From a bacterium SCSIO 12741 (GTDB lineage Bacteria; Bacteroidota; Bacteroidia; Flavobacteriales_G; Salibacteraceae): a DNA stretch of 64,000 nucleotides. A program made the translations under genes and the position numbers. The notes beneath the pieces are model-generated. The model saw nothing but the letters and a program-made list of their open reading frames with translations, made no database searches and was not told where the DNA came from. Of the stretch, positions 55,528 through 64,000 are shown piece by piece (positions within the stretch are counted from its first letter, which is position 1; each line of letters starts with the position of its first letter). The stretch covers positions 5,039,035 to 5,103,034 of the forward strand of contig CP073749.1 in NCBI GenBank assembly GCA_024398055.1, in the 5' to 3' direction.

Positions 55528-56809
55528 GAAGCATTTTTTTGATGTAGTTGGGTTGAGCAAATGCCGCCTGATGCACATCCAGGTTGTAGTAACCAAAATC
55601 GTGCTGGGCAGCTATCGCCTCGTAGCGCTCTGTATTTGGATTCTTCGGGTTCCAATCATTTTTTCCGGCAATCATAAACGACCAGGTTCCAGAAGGATAA
55701 GTAGGTACTTGAAAGAGAAGTGTATGCGTGCGGTCGTTTCCAAATATGGATCCTATGCACTGAAAAATATCGACAAATACTTCTCGGTTAAAAACCGGAG
55801 ACTCCCCTTGAGCAACGAGCAATCCGTCCGACTTCAAAGCCCGATGCGCATTGCGGTAAAATTCAGGAGAGAATAGCCCCTCAGCAGGCCCCACAGGATC
55901 GGAACCATCTACCAAAATGAGGTCGTAGGTCGCATCTTCGGCCTGATTAAGAAATTCAATCCCGTCTCCAATAATCAGGTTTAACCGGGGATCATCGAAG
56001 GAAGCTGCAATATTGGGCAAATGCTCTTTGGAAGCCTCTACAACATTAGCATCAATCTCAACCATAGTTACCTGCTCCACATCGGAATAACGAAGCACTT
56101 CTCGAACAGTACCTCCATCACCCCCTCCGATTACCAGAACATTTTTCACTCCAGCATGGCAAAGCATAGCTGGATGGGCAATCATTTCGTGGTAGTGGAA
56201 CTCATCCTTTTCGGTAGTCATCACCATGTTGTCTATGGTCAGGGTTTTGCCATAGGCATAAGTATCGATTACCCGAACCTGCTGAAATTCGGAAGTCTTG
56301 TTGTACAGCAATTCACCCGTGTATCGAAGGGAAAGAGCCTGATTATCGTCTTTGTCGGTAAACCAAACATTTCGATTGTTTCTTGATCCCTGAACTCGTT
56401 TACCAGCCTCGGAGCGAATAGAGGAAAGATCAAAATCAATTCGATTTAAAAGATTGAGGTTTCCTCGGAACATTTCCAGCGCCGAATAATTGGTGGCTTT
56501 GAACACTTCTTTCAAATGATCGAAAGACTTCCAGGCGTCCACCGTATCGCCACAAGTAAACAGATCTACTGCAGCATATTGGTATTCTGGCCAGGTGTGG
56601 ATGGCCAGGTGACTTTCCTGAATTACCACAACTCCTGATACGCCATAAGGCGAAAAATGGTGAAAGGTTGAGTTAATAATGGTTGCGCCGGCCACCTCAG
56701 CTGCATCTTCCATTCCCTTTTCGATGATGGCCACATCGTTCATAATGGCCGCTTCGCAGCCAATGAACTCCACTAAAATATGTTTTCCTAAAGCACCCAT
56801 AATTTGCAT
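55511..56809 (-). CDS. Fused S-adenosylmethionine decarboxylase - spermidine synthase
   Basis: From 56809 (or the Met at 56800) this is 432 residues. Residues of about 5-125 are a bacterial-type SpeD/SpeH: the pyruvoyl-precursor Ser66 in [14 protein letters not shown], His71 and Cys86 in DLFTCG, with spacing +5 and +20 as in the Thermotoga enzyme. Residues of about 140-432 are spermidine synthase: [24 protein letters not shown], and [20 protein letters not shown]. The product makes decarboxylated AdoMet and transfers its aminopropyl group to putrescine. The long ORF to 57217 runs antisense through ribD and is not real. SpeD self-cleavage would leave a small beta chain and a fused alpha-SpeE chain. 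Confidence 0.9.
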   Translation of the reverse strand: MQIMGALGKHILVEFIGCEAAIMNDVAIIEKGMEDAAEVAGATIINSTFHHFSPYGVSGVVVIQESHLAIHTWPEYQYAAVDLFTCGDTVDAWKSFDHLKEVFKATNYSALEMFRGNLNLLNRIDFDLSSIRSEAGKRVQGSRNNRNVWFTDKDDNQALSLRYTGELLYNKTSEFQQVRVIDTYAYGKTLTIDNMVMTTEKDEFHYHEMIAHPAMLCHAGVKNVLVIGGGDGGTVREVLRYSDVEQVTMVEIDANVVEASKEHLPNIAASFDDPRLNLIIGDGIEFLNQAEDATYDLILVDGSDPVGPAEGLFSPEFYRNAHRALKSDGLLVAQGESPVFNREVFVDIFQCIGSIFGNDRTHTLLFQVPTYPSGTWSFMIAGKNDWNPKNPNTERYEAIAAQHDFGYYNLDVHQAAFAQPNYIKKMLHGSLV

Positions 56810-56848
56810 TACTTCGGCGCAAAAATAATTCAATAGCTTTGAAGTTTT

Positions 56849-57907
56849 TTGCAGAAAATGGGAACCGATGAACAGTACATGAAGCGATGCTTCGAACTTG
56901 CCTCCAATGGATTGGGTCAGGTATCCCCTAACCCACTGGTTGGCTGTGTGGTGGTAAGAAAAGGAAAAATTATTGGAGAAGGTTATCATCGGCAGTACGG
57001 TGGACCCCATGCAGAACCCAATGCCATCCGATCGGTTTCGCATAATGAATGGCTGAAAGAATCTACCCTTTATGTTAACCTGGAGCCTTGTGCCCATCAT
57101 GGGAAAACACCTCCCTGCGCCGACCTGATCATTGCCTCTCAAATTCCCCGTGTAGTAATTTCGGTAAAAGACCCTTTTCCGCTGGTAAAAGGTCGTGGAA
57201 TAGAAAAGCTTATTCAAGCTGGTGTAGAGGTCAAAACCGGAGTATTGGAAAAGGAAGGTGAGTTTTTAAACCGACGTTTTCTTACCTTTCATCGAAAACA
57301 ACGACCGTATATTTTGCTCAAATGGGCACAGACGGCCGATGGTTTTATGGATCGAATCAAAAGCGATAAAAAACATAAACCGCTAAAAATCAGCAATAAA
57401 ACCAACTCAACACTGGTACATACCTGGCGCAGTCAGGAAGATGCCATTTGTGTCGGCCGCAAAACAGTTGAGGCAGACAACCCAAGTCTTACGGTAAGAT
57501 ATGTAACCGGAAGCCAACCTGTACGTATTATTTTAGGTAGGAATGTGAAACCTGATCAATCCAGAGCGGTGCTGGATGATTCTGTGAAGACACTCGTATA
57601 TAATCAAAACCTGGAGGAAGTTCAGGGAAATACCCACTGGATTAAAGTAACCAGCGAAGAATCTTTCCTCTCAGAAGTTTTGACAGACTTGTATCAAAAG
57701 GGAATCCAGAGCGTTTTGGTTGAAGGTGGTGCTCAGTTGCACCATAGTTTTTTAGGTACTGACCTCTGGGATGAAATTCGAATCACCACGTCAGACCAGT
57801 ACATCGGAGAAGGGGTTGCTGCACCCACGGTAAATCAGAATTATCAGGACGAATTTGCCACGGGTTCAGGTAACAAGGTAGGTATCATCTACCGCGATTC
57901 TCCCTAA
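56849..57907 (+). CDS. ribD: Riboflavin biosynthesis deaminase/reductase
   Basis: RibD performs the second and third steps of riboflavin synthesis after GTP cyclohydrolase II. This 352-residue protein has the deaminase zinc motifs PHAEPNAI (His54, Glu56) and [15 protein letters not shown], followed by the C-terminal reductase domain ([45 protein letters not shown]). The start could be [10 protein letters not shown] at 56858. It is divergent from the polyamine fusion, with a gap of about 40 bp, and is the first of a run of plus-strand genes (6 bp to the kinase). No FMN riboswitch fits in the gap. Confidence 0.95.
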   Translation: MQKMGTDEQYMKRCFELASNGLGQVSPNPLVGCVVVRKGKIIGEGYHRQYGGPHAEPNAIRSVSHNEWLKESTLYVNLEPCAHHGKTPPCADLIIASQIPRVVISVKDPFPLVKGRGIEKLIQAGVEVKTGVLEKEGEFLNRRFLTFHRKQRPYILLKWAQTADGFMDRIKSDKKHKPLKISNKTNSTLVHTWRSQEDAICVGRKTVEADNPSLTVRYVTGSQPVRIILGRNVKPDQSRAVLDDSVKTLVYNQNLEEVQGNTHWIKVTSEESFLSEVLTDLYQKGIQSVLVEGGAQLHHSFLGTDLWDEIRITTSDQYIGEGVAAPTVNQNYQDEFATGSGNKVGIIYRDSP

Positions 57908-57913
57908 TTAATA

Positions 57914-60022
57914 ATGAAACGTCTGTTCTTGATACGAGAAATGACATATAGAAAAGGTTTGATGGCCACCCTGGTTTTGTTCTTGGTGGTGCTTCTCATT
58001 TCCCCTGAAGTAAAGGCTGGAAACGACCTTCCGTTTATGCCTCATGGGCAACGAGAGCTGGATGACCTTTATTCCCATCAAGCCGATTCCAATCTCTCCG
58101 ATAGTTCCCGGGTCTCAGCCGAAAGCGACAGTTTGTTTAATGCTCGGTTTTACAATCTTCTCGGAAAAATTCACGCCGAAAAAGGAAACTATGCCATTGC
58201 GCTGGAATACTTCAACACCACCAACGAATACTTTAATCCCGATTCACCGAGTTCTTTATTTGTGACCAATTTATTGGACCGGGGAAATGTCTTTTACCTC
58301 AACAAAGATTTTGGGAAAGCCCAATCTGATTTTGAACAGGCCCGGAATCTGTCGATGCAACTCAACGACAGCATGGCTCTTTCCACCGCAATGAACAACC
58401 TGGCCCTAATCGCACTAAACCAAAACAATCTCAAAGAAGCAGAAAGCCTGTTTATGCAGTCCTATCAGATCAGGCTGGGAATTGACGATCCCTTTTTGGT
58501 GGGACACAGCTTAGGCTATTTAGGCTACTACCACTTCTTTCAAGAAGATTACGAGCAATCGTTAAACCTCTATAAACAGGCCGTGAACTCCATCGAAAAG
58601 GTGGACAAGGAGGATCATGATGACCAATATTTTCAAGAATGGGCTCGGTTGTGTAATGACCAAGGGCTGACCTTCTATAAAATGAACCAGGCCGAGATGG
58701 CCAATAAGTGCGCGGAAAAGGCGAAAAGTATCGCTGAGAAAATTGCCAATAACCAATCTCGTATCAAGATCCTGTATCAGGCTGCCAAACTTCAATTTAT
58801 TAGCGGCTTTCACAAACCCTCTCTGGACTTATCGAAAGAGACATTAGAAATGGCCCGTAACACGGGAGACCGTGAAATGCAACTGCAAATCAATCAGTTG
58901 ATTTCCAACAATTACGAAAAACTTAGAGACTTCGAAAAGGCCATTGACTTTGCCCGGAAGAGTAATGAATTGAAGCAACAAATTTCAGAAGAAAGAATTG
59001 CCCAGCGCCTCGCCGATGAGCGCTTTAGCTATCAAGTATTGACCAATCGACGTTTGCTGAAAATGGCCCGCCAGGAAAGCGACTTGAAGACTACCGAATT
59101 ACAAGCCCAACAAAGGATTAGTCAGTTGTTGATTGTCATTATTCTGATCAGTTTGATCGCCGTAATAAGCCTCTACGTCTCGAATAAACAGAAAATAAAA
59201 GTCAACCAAAAGCTGGTAGAGACGAATCAACTCATTGAAAAACAGAACCAGGAAATTCGCAAACAGCAAACCGAAATTAGCCTGGCCAATGAGCAACTGC
59301 AAAACAAATTCAAGGAGCTGGAAGATATGGCCAGCGAAAAGTCACACCTACTTAGTATTGTCGCTCATGACCTTCGCACTCCACTCAACTCCATCATTGG
59401 TCTCTGTGATTTGTTGAAACTCGAAGAAGAGAATGGAAAATTCAGTGAAGACACTCCACGTTACATTCAACTGATTAAAGAATCAGGCAATCGAATGCTC
59501 AATATGATTACGACCCTGCTCAACGTAAGGAAAATCGAAAATCAAAACATTGAGGTAAAATTGACGGACGTTGCTATTCGCAAGGTGGTGGACAAGATAT
59601 TGGAGGAACACCTGAACTGGTATGAAAGAAAGTCGATTCATATTGATGCCTCTCAAGTAGATGCGGAAGTGAGCATTCGGGTAGATCAATACTTGTTTCA
59701 CCAGGTAGCCGAAAACCTCATTACCAATGCCATAAAATACTCCTCCTTTAATACCGATATCAGCCTCTTTACGCGGGTAAAAAATGACCGGGTATTGCTG
59801 GCGGTAATGGATCATGGACCGGGAATAAGCGATGAGGACAAAACCAAGCTATTTACCCGCTACCAAAGACTAAGCGCTCGACCAACAGCGGGTGAAGATT
59901 CCATAGGTATTGGCTTGTCGCTGGTCAAAAAGCTGACCGACCTAATGGACGGAAATGTATGGTGTGATACCGAACTTGGCAAAGGAACTACCTTTTATGT
60001 AGAGTTTCCCAAGACCGTATAA
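57914..60022 (+). CDS. Sensor histidine kinase with TPR sensor domain
   Basis: This 702-residue kinase has a signal-anchor segment (LMATLVLFLVVLLISPEVKAG), TPR repeats from about residue 70 to 370, a membrane helix (about 405-422), a coiled coil, and HisKA with the His in SIVAHDLRTPLNSIIG near residue 484. The ATPase domain has NLITNAIKYSSFN, DHGPGISD and SIGIGLSLVKKL. There is no receiver or HTH, so it needs an external regulator, perhaps one of the stand-alone receivers. An internal start at 57941 is possible. It lies between ribD and the EamA gene, likely one transcript. Confidence 0.88.
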   Translation: MKRLFLIREMTYRKGLMATLVLFLVVLLISPEVKAGNDLPFMPHGQRELDDLYSHQADSNLSDSSRVSAESDSLFNARFYNLLGKIHAEKGNYAIALEYFNTTNEYFNPDSPSSLFVTNLLDRGNVFYLNKDFGKAQSDFEQARNLSMQLNDSMALSTAMNNLALIALNQNNLKEAESLFMQSYQIRLGIDDPFLVGHSLGYLGYYHFFQEDYEQSLNLYKQAVNSIEKVDKEDHDDQYFQEWARLCNDQGLTFYKMNQAEMANKCAEKAKSIAEKIANNQSRIKILYQAAKLQFISGFHKPSLDLSKETLEMARNTGDREMQLQINQLISNNYEKLRDFEKAIDFARKSNELKQQISEERIAQRLADERFSYQVLTNRRLLKMARQESDLKTTELQAQQRISQLLIVIILISLIAVISLYVSNKQKIKVNQKLVETNQLIEKQNQEIRKQQTEISLANEQLQNKFKELEDMASEKSHLLSIVAHDLRTPLNSIIGLCDLLKLEEENGKFSEDTPRYIQLIKESGNRMLNMITTLLNVRKIENQNIEVKLTDVAIRKVVDKILEEHLNWYERKSIHIDASQVDAEVSIRVDQYLFHQVAENLITNAIKYSSFNTDISLFTRVKNDRVLLAVMDHGPGISDEDKTKLFTRYQRLSARPTAGEDSIGIGLSLVKKLTDLMDGNVWCDTELGKGTTFYVEFPKTV

Positions 60023-60036
60023 GTTACATTTGCCGC

Positions 60037-60891
60037 ATGCTCTACCTGCTGTTAAGCATTGGAACCACTACCCTTCTTTTTATACTGTTCAAAGTTTTTG
60101 AACGTCAAAAGGTGGATTTGTTCAGCGCCATTGTCGTTAACTACGCCGTGGCCGCTGCGCTGGGAAGTGTTTTAATTTTCCCCAAAACTATCATCCCAGA
60201 AGGTCCTCCAGGTGAATATTTACTTCTATTAGCCTTGGGAGCCCTCTTTATTTCTCTTTTCGTTTTGTTGGGTAGAACGGCTCAAAACCAAGGTATTTCT
60301 ATTGCGGTAACGGCCAATAAAATGTCCTTGATCATTCCCGTTTTACTGGCCTTCGTTCTTTTAGGGGAATCCATACAAAGCTTACAACTCATGGGCATTT
60401 TTGTAGCCTTAACAGGGATTGCTTTAACCCTCTATCGACCTTCCGGAGATAAAGTGCTCTCAGGCATTATTTGGCCTTTGATCGTTTTTGCAGGCAGTGG
60501 ATTGATTGATTTCCTACTGAAATATGGGCAGCACCACTATTTAGAAGGAGAGCACGACTTTCTGGCCTTCACCTCAGGAATCTTTTTCGTAGCGCTTGTA
60601 TTCGGTTTGATTTATGGGTTAGCAACCCGTCAATTTCGTTTGAGTGAACGTACCCTGCTCTATGGAGCCTTATTGGGAGTGCCGAACTTCTTTAGTATCT
60701 ATTTCCTGCTTCTGGCTTTGGGTAAAGCTGGTATGGAAAGCACCGTTTTACTTCCGGTTAACAACAGTTCGGTCTTGCTGCTCTCTACTCTTTTGTCCAT
60801 GCTCCTGTTTAAAGAGAAGCTTTCTACCCTCAATCGCATTGGAGTTTTGATCTCATTGGGCGCCATCTTCTTAATTCTGTATGGCTCATGA
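60037..60891 (+). CDS. EamA/DMT-family transporter
   Basis: This 284-residue membrane protein has about ten hydrophobic segments in two halves, as in the drug/metabolite transporter family (LYLLLSIGTTTLLFILFKVF, NKMSLIIPVLLAFVLLGESI in the first, and TVLLPVNNSSVLLLSTLLSMLLFKEKL in the second). The typical EamA repeat with a Glu in LLGES and LFKEK is visible in both halves. The substrate is unknown. It ends in a 4-bp overlap with the YigZ gene (ATGA), so they are coupled. Confidence 0.88.
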   Translation: MLYLLLSIGTTTLLFILFKVFERQKVDLFSAIVVNYAVAAALGSVLIFPKTIIPEGPPGEYLLLLALGALFISLFVLLGRTAQNQGISIAVTANKMSLIIPVLLAFVLLGESIQSLQLMGIFVALTGIALTLYRPSGDKVLSGIIWPLIVFAGSGLIDFLLKYGQHHYLEGEHDFLAFTSGIFFVALVFGLIYGLATRQFRLSERTLLYGALLGVPNFFSIYFLLLALGKAGMESTVLLPVNNSSVLLLSTLLSMLLFKEKLSTLNRIGVLISLGAIFLILYGS

Positions 60892-61499
60892 GTGATGACA
60901 GAGAATTTCTAACCCTGGAAAAACCCACAGAAGGCCTATTCAAAGATCGTGGATCCAAGCATTTTTCCTTTGCCTACCCCGTTAGTACCCTGGAAGAAAT
61001 CAAGGCCCATTTGCAGCGATTACGGGATGAACACCCCACTGCCAACCACGTTTGCTACGGCTATCGATTAACTGGCCAATCGATAATCGAATATGCCTCC
61101 GACGATGGTGAACCGTCCAACAGTGCAGGAGCCCCTATACTGGGTCAACTCAAATCCATGGAATTAGAAAACGTGCTGGTAGCTGTAGTCCGCTATTTTG
61201 GGGGAACTAAGCTGGGCGTTCCCGGATTGATCAATGCCTATCGTACCGCCGCCCGAGAAGCTTTGGATGCCGGAAAAATGATTCGTAAGCAGCCGACGGT
61301 GGTTTTGGAGCTTAGGTTTACCTACGATCAGTCGGGTGAAGTGGATCGAACCTTGAGGCAGTTGAATCTGGTTCCGATTCACAAAGAATATACAGAAACC
61401 TGCCTGCTGCGGGTCGAATTAAAAAAATTGGATCAGGATAGCATTCTTCGTAAATTTGAACGAATAACTGATCTCGAATGGACCCTAAACGCTCCCTAA
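60888..61499 (+). CDS. yigZ: IMPACT/YigZ family protein
   Basis: This 203-residue protein has the UPF0029 signature (SKHFSFAYPVSTLEEIKAHL, ASDDGEPSNSAGAPILGQL and VVRYFGGTKLGVPGLINAYRTAAREAL), followed by a C-terminal ferredoxin-like domain. The family resembles eukaryotic IMPACT and may bind nucleic acid or ribosomes; the bacterial role is unsettled. It overlaps the EamA gene by 4 bp and the secreted protease by 22 bp. Confidence 0.92.
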   Translation: MSDDREFLTLEKPTEGLFKDRGSKHFSFAYPVSTLEEIKAHLQRLRDEHPTANHVCYGYRLTGQSIIEYASDDGEPSNSAGAPILGQLKSMELENVLVAVVRYFGGTKLGVPGLINAYRTAAREALDAGKMIRKQPTVVLELRFTYDQSGEVDRTLRQLNLVPIHKEYTETCLLRVELKKLDQDSILRKFERITDLEWTLNAP

Positions 61500-63259
61500 T
61501 TCTCTCTTTGATCCTGGCGCTATCATGGCCGACCTTTTCCCAGGATGCATCTTTGAATACCGAACAAATTTTTAATCGAATCCCACAGGTTCAGTCCTTT
61601 TCCAATGGACCGGTATTAAAAAACGCGGAGGAAGGATTGCACTATTACAACGAACATTCTGCTGCAGACCTGAGAGAGGACCGGGAATGGAGAATGCTTC
61701 ATCAAAATCAAAGTCTTAAGGCCAACCATTTTACCTATCAACAATATTATCTGGGGATCGAAGTGCTGGATGGCATTTTGAAAATAAACACCCTACTCAA
61801 TGGTCAAACCTATTTAATCACTGATTACTCCATAACCCAATCCGCTTCTCAGCAAGCTATGCAACGAGCCCAATCCTTAAGTGAATGGGATAAAACGCAA
61901 CACGTTTGGGTACCTAATACATCTGGCGAACTCTCTTTAGTTAAGCGTATCAAGGCCAATGAACAAATCGCCTATGACGAGCTTTTTAACGAGCAGAATG
62001 AGAGCGTGCTGCAAATCCCACAGGACCGTCAATTTCATGCTACTGATACCACCATCTTCGTTCAAGTGTTTTATCCAGATCCAATTACCAGCACTCGCAG
62101 TCAATATGGCGGACTGCTTCGGGATTTCTCGGATGAGAGCAATCGCTTGCTCAATGATGAGCGATACCTCAAAACCATAGAGGCTGAATATGACAGCGGA
62201 ACCTTCCGTCTTGAAAATGATTACGTCAAAATCATCGATCAATCCGCTCCAAACAACCAAGCCTACCGATCGGCTTCGGATTCCTTTTTCTTCGATCGTT
62301 CCAATCCTCATTTTGAAGAAGTCAACATTTACTACCACATAACCCGATACCGAAAACATCTGGATAGCCTGGGCTACTCCTCCCTTTGCTCCTACCCCAT
62401 CCACTGCGATGCTCACGCCCAGGAAGAAGACAATTCATTTTATGCCAATCGGTTTAACCCGCCGCATTTGTTTTTTGGCGATGGCGGTGTGGACGATGCT
62501 GAAGATGCCACAACCACCATTCACGAATATGGACATGCCCTTTCAGACTGTGCTTCACCCAACAGTATTGTAGGTAGTACCCGGCAGGCCATTGATGAAG
62601 GCATTGGAGACTACCTCGCAGCATCCTACAAACGAGAAATCAACGATTATCACTGGGAGCGTGTTTTTCCCTGGGATGGTCACAATGAGTTTTGGGGTGG
62701 ACGCTGGTCGGGCAACAACATGATTTACCCGCAAAGCGATGTAGGGACCAAACACATCCGAGGACAAATGGTTACCGGAATATTCATGAATCTGTGGGAC
62801 GATATGGGTCGAAACAACGCCGACAAGCTAATGCTCGAAGTGATGCATGATCTATTTAATGGAATGAGTTTTCCTGATTTTGCCGACCGCATTGTGGCTG
62901 CCGAACAACGATTGTTTCAAGGAAACTACGAAACCGAAGTATGCATTGTGTTAAGTATGCATGGCTTGCGCGATGGATGTTTTTTAAGCGCCGAAGAAGC
63001 GGGTTCAGTGTCAGAAAGGGAATTCCAATTTTTAAACTCCGATGGATTTGCACAAGGCGTGTCTGAAATGGTCATTTTACCTCCTTATAAAGGTGAGTTT
63101 AACGTCACCATTTTTGACCTCCGCGGAAACCTCCTTTTTCAACATTCTGGAATGGAATCAGAGCTCGTGTTAAGCCCGGAGAATTTCCCAGCTGGAAGTT
63201 ACCTCATTCAGGTCGAGCAAAATGGTCGCTTGGAGCATTTCAAGTCCCTAAGATTTTAG
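61478..63259 (+). CDS. Secreted gluzincin peptidase (fungalysin-like) with T9SS-type tail
   Basis: This 593-residue protein has a signal peptide (SLILSLILALSWPTFSQ), a prodomain (FTYQQYYLGIEVLDGILKI resembles FTP/PepSY), and the zinc motif HEYGH in TTTIHEYGHALSDC near residue 350 with third ligand Glu in IDEGIGDYLAAS. The final 75 residues look like a T9SS sorting domain (GEFNVTIFDLRGNLL, FPAGSYLIQVEQNG, KSLRF). This suggests a surface or secreted protease of M36/M4 type, with prodomain removal on activation. The start lies within the end of the YigZ gene (22-bp overlap) and is supported by the signal peptide. Confidence 0.85.
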   Translation: MDPKRSLILSLILALSWPTFSQDASLNTEQIFNRIPQVQSFSNGPVLKNAEEGLHYYNEHSAADLREDREWRMLHQNQSLKANHFTYQQYYLGIEVLDGILKINTLLNGQTYLITDYSITQSASQQAMQRAQSLSEWDKTQHVWVPNTSGELSLVKRIKANEQIAYDELFNEQNESVLQIPQDRQFHATDTTIFVQVFYPDPITSTRSQYGGLLRDFSDESNRLLNDERYLKTIEAEYDSGTFRLENDYVKIIDQSAPNNQAYRSASDSFFFDRSNPHFEEVNIYYHITRYRKHLDSLGYSSLCSYPIHCDAHAQEEDNSFYANRFNPPHLFFGDGGVDDAEDATTTIHEYGHALSDCASPNSIVGSTRQAIDEGIGDYLAASYKREINDYHWERVFPWDGHNEFWGGRWSGNNMIYPQSDVGTKHIRGQMVTGIFMNLWDDMGRNNADKLMLEVMHDLFNGMSFPDFADRIVAAEQRLFQGNYETEVCIVLSMHGLRDGCFLSAEEAGSVSEREFQFLNSDGFAQGVSEMVILPPYKGEFNVTIFDLRGNLLFQHSGMESELVLSPENFPAGSYLIQVEQNGRLEHFKSLRF

Positions 63260-63663
63260 GAAATGTACTCCTTCAACTTTCCAAGGATGGAATCCGGTGC
63301 TGCCACTGGACGTCCTGTTTCCTTACTAACGAATACCAAAGTGGTAAATCCAGCGTTTAATTTGTCTCCGGCCGCATTAAAACACTCGTAGTAAAACGTG
63401 ATTCTTGCCCGGGGAAGTTCTTTGACCGAAGTGACTATGGTTAGCTCATCGTCGTAGTAAGCCGGCTTAAAATACTTGATATTATATTCCAACACAGGCA
63501 TAAGTATTCCACTGTCTTCCAAGTCTTTGTAGCTAACGCCTAATTTTTTCATGGCATCCACCCGCCCTACTTCATAGAAGGCAGCGTAGTTTCCATAATA
63601 GACGTAACCCATACGATCGGTCTCGGCATAACGTACAGTAAGATTTGTTTCGGCTTGAAGCAT
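63256..63663 (-). CDS. Acyl-CoA thioesterase, 4HBT hotdog family
   Basis: From 63663 (MLQAETNLTVRYAETDRMGYVYYGNYAAF) this is 135 residues. The catalytic Asp is in YAETDRMGYVYYGNY, as in the YbgC/4HBT group, and FFYECFNAAGDKLNAGFTTLVFV and TGRPVAAPD match the family. It hydrolyses acyl-CoA or acyl thioesters in the cytoplasm. The upstream Met at 63690 adds nine residues with no family support. It is convergent with the secreted protease gene (4-bp overlap). Confidence 0.92.
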   Translation of the reverse strand: MLQAETNLTVRYAETDRMGYVYYGNYAAFYEVGRVDAMKKLGVSYKDLEDSGILMPVLEYNIKYFKPAYYDDELTIVTSVKELPRARITFYYECFNAAGDKLNAGFTTLVFVSKETGRPVAAPDSILGKLKEYIS

Positions 63664-64000
63664 ATTGGAATTCCTAAAAGTGAGCTCCAAAGTTGGTTAA
63701 TTTTCCCAATTTTGTGAATAACCGCTTGTGCAATTTTCGGTCCAAAAAAATGATTTTTTGAGAATCGAATGAATCAATTTTCGATAGTTTACATGAAATC
63801 AATTGAATATAAATTTTAGGTTAAGCGAAGGTTAGATTCACTGTCAAATTAATTAGAAAATCAAGCGAGAATTCATTTTTTTATTTACTTTTTTATTCGA
63901 ATATTTGCTCAGCTTTTAAGGAGGGGTATCTTGCCAATTTCCCCCTTAATTTCCGGAAAAAATTTTAGCGTTAGGGTTAATTAAATTATTGTTTCACCAA
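63664..64000. other. Noncoding AT-rich region to the window edge
   Basis: About 340 bp with no gene. It is AT-rich and includes a possible stem at 63916-63949 (TTAAGGAGGGG paired with CCCCCTTAA, one mismatch) and a short GGAAA stretch. It probably holds the thioesterase promoter and that of a gene beyond the edge. No further feature is seen. Confidence 0.5.

Noticed and set aside
56810..56848. FMN riboswitch upstream of ribD
   Set aside because: The gap is about 40 bp, too short, and has no FMN-riboswitch conserved blocks.
56810..57217. Long N-terminal extension of the SpeD-SpeE fusion
   Set aside because: It runs antisense to ribD and has no similarity to polyamine enzymes.

Overview
The window looks like chromosomal DNA of a Bacteroidota bacterium, probably a free-living Flavobacteriia-like or related lineage. 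The evidence is: several secreted proteins ending in type IX secretion (T9SS) type A sorting domains; surface lipoproteins and a TonB-dependent receptor; a hybrid two-component sensor with an AraC output domain; a Reg_prop/Y_Y_Y sensor kinase; a BlaI/M56 pair; type B ribosomal protein L31; and promoter candidates matching the Bacteroidota pattern TTTG-N19-TAnnTTTG. I see no rRNA, tRNA, phage, transposase or CRISPR array. Most of the region is ordinary, densely packed core and accessory chromosome.

Layout. 1-5.3 kb (minus strand) is a vitamin B12 uptake operon: cobalamin riboswitch, DUF4465-like T9SS protein, second T9SS surface protein, BtuB-like receptor, and a BtuG-like beta-propeller lipoprotein that runs off the left edge. 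5.4-11.6 kb holds a receiver protein, a VWA membrane protein, fabG, csaA and an OmpA/PD40/TPR envelope protein, with a 15-unit 7-bp tandem repeat between fabG and csaA. 11.7-16.6 kb holds two unknown secreted proteins, a metallo-beta-lactamase-fold hydrolase and a DinB-like protein. 16.8-26 kb is signalling (receiver, Reg_prop kinase, TPR-HTCS) around a cation-chloride-cotransporter-like permease. 26.5-31.6 kb is one giant T9SS beta-propeller/beta-helix protein. 31.7-37.7 kb holds M56-TonB/BlaI, a palindrome cluster, lon, a GlmU-like protein and rpmE2. 37.8-45.9 kb holds a beta-helix lipoprotein, a Dph6-like enzyme, PBP4 (dacB), a DUF493 protein, an M1 peptidase and uvrB. 45.9-49.7 kb is an MbnH-like diheme protein with three MbnP-like lipoproteins. 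49.8-54.2 kb holds yjjG, ALDH, a Crp-like regulator and small membrane proteins. 54.35-54.5 kb is a candidate small RNA. 54.5-56.8 kb is a polyamine operon with a SpeD-SpeE fusion and speB. 56.8-63.7 kb holds ribD, a TPR histidine kinase, an EamA transporter, a YigZ protein, a secreted gluzincin and a thioesterase.

Themes. Three large genes (btuB-like, Reg_prop kinase, giant T9SS protein) are each split by one missing G in a G run, always the same direction of shift. This suggests systematic homopolymer errors, though real inactivation or slippage cannot be excluded from sequence alone. The most interesting functional units are the putative copper-handling MbnP x3/MbnH operon, the B12 operon whose first two surface proteins have no settled role, the SpeD-SpeE fusion overlapping speB, and the structured, terminator-ended putative sRNA upstream of speB's 3' end.
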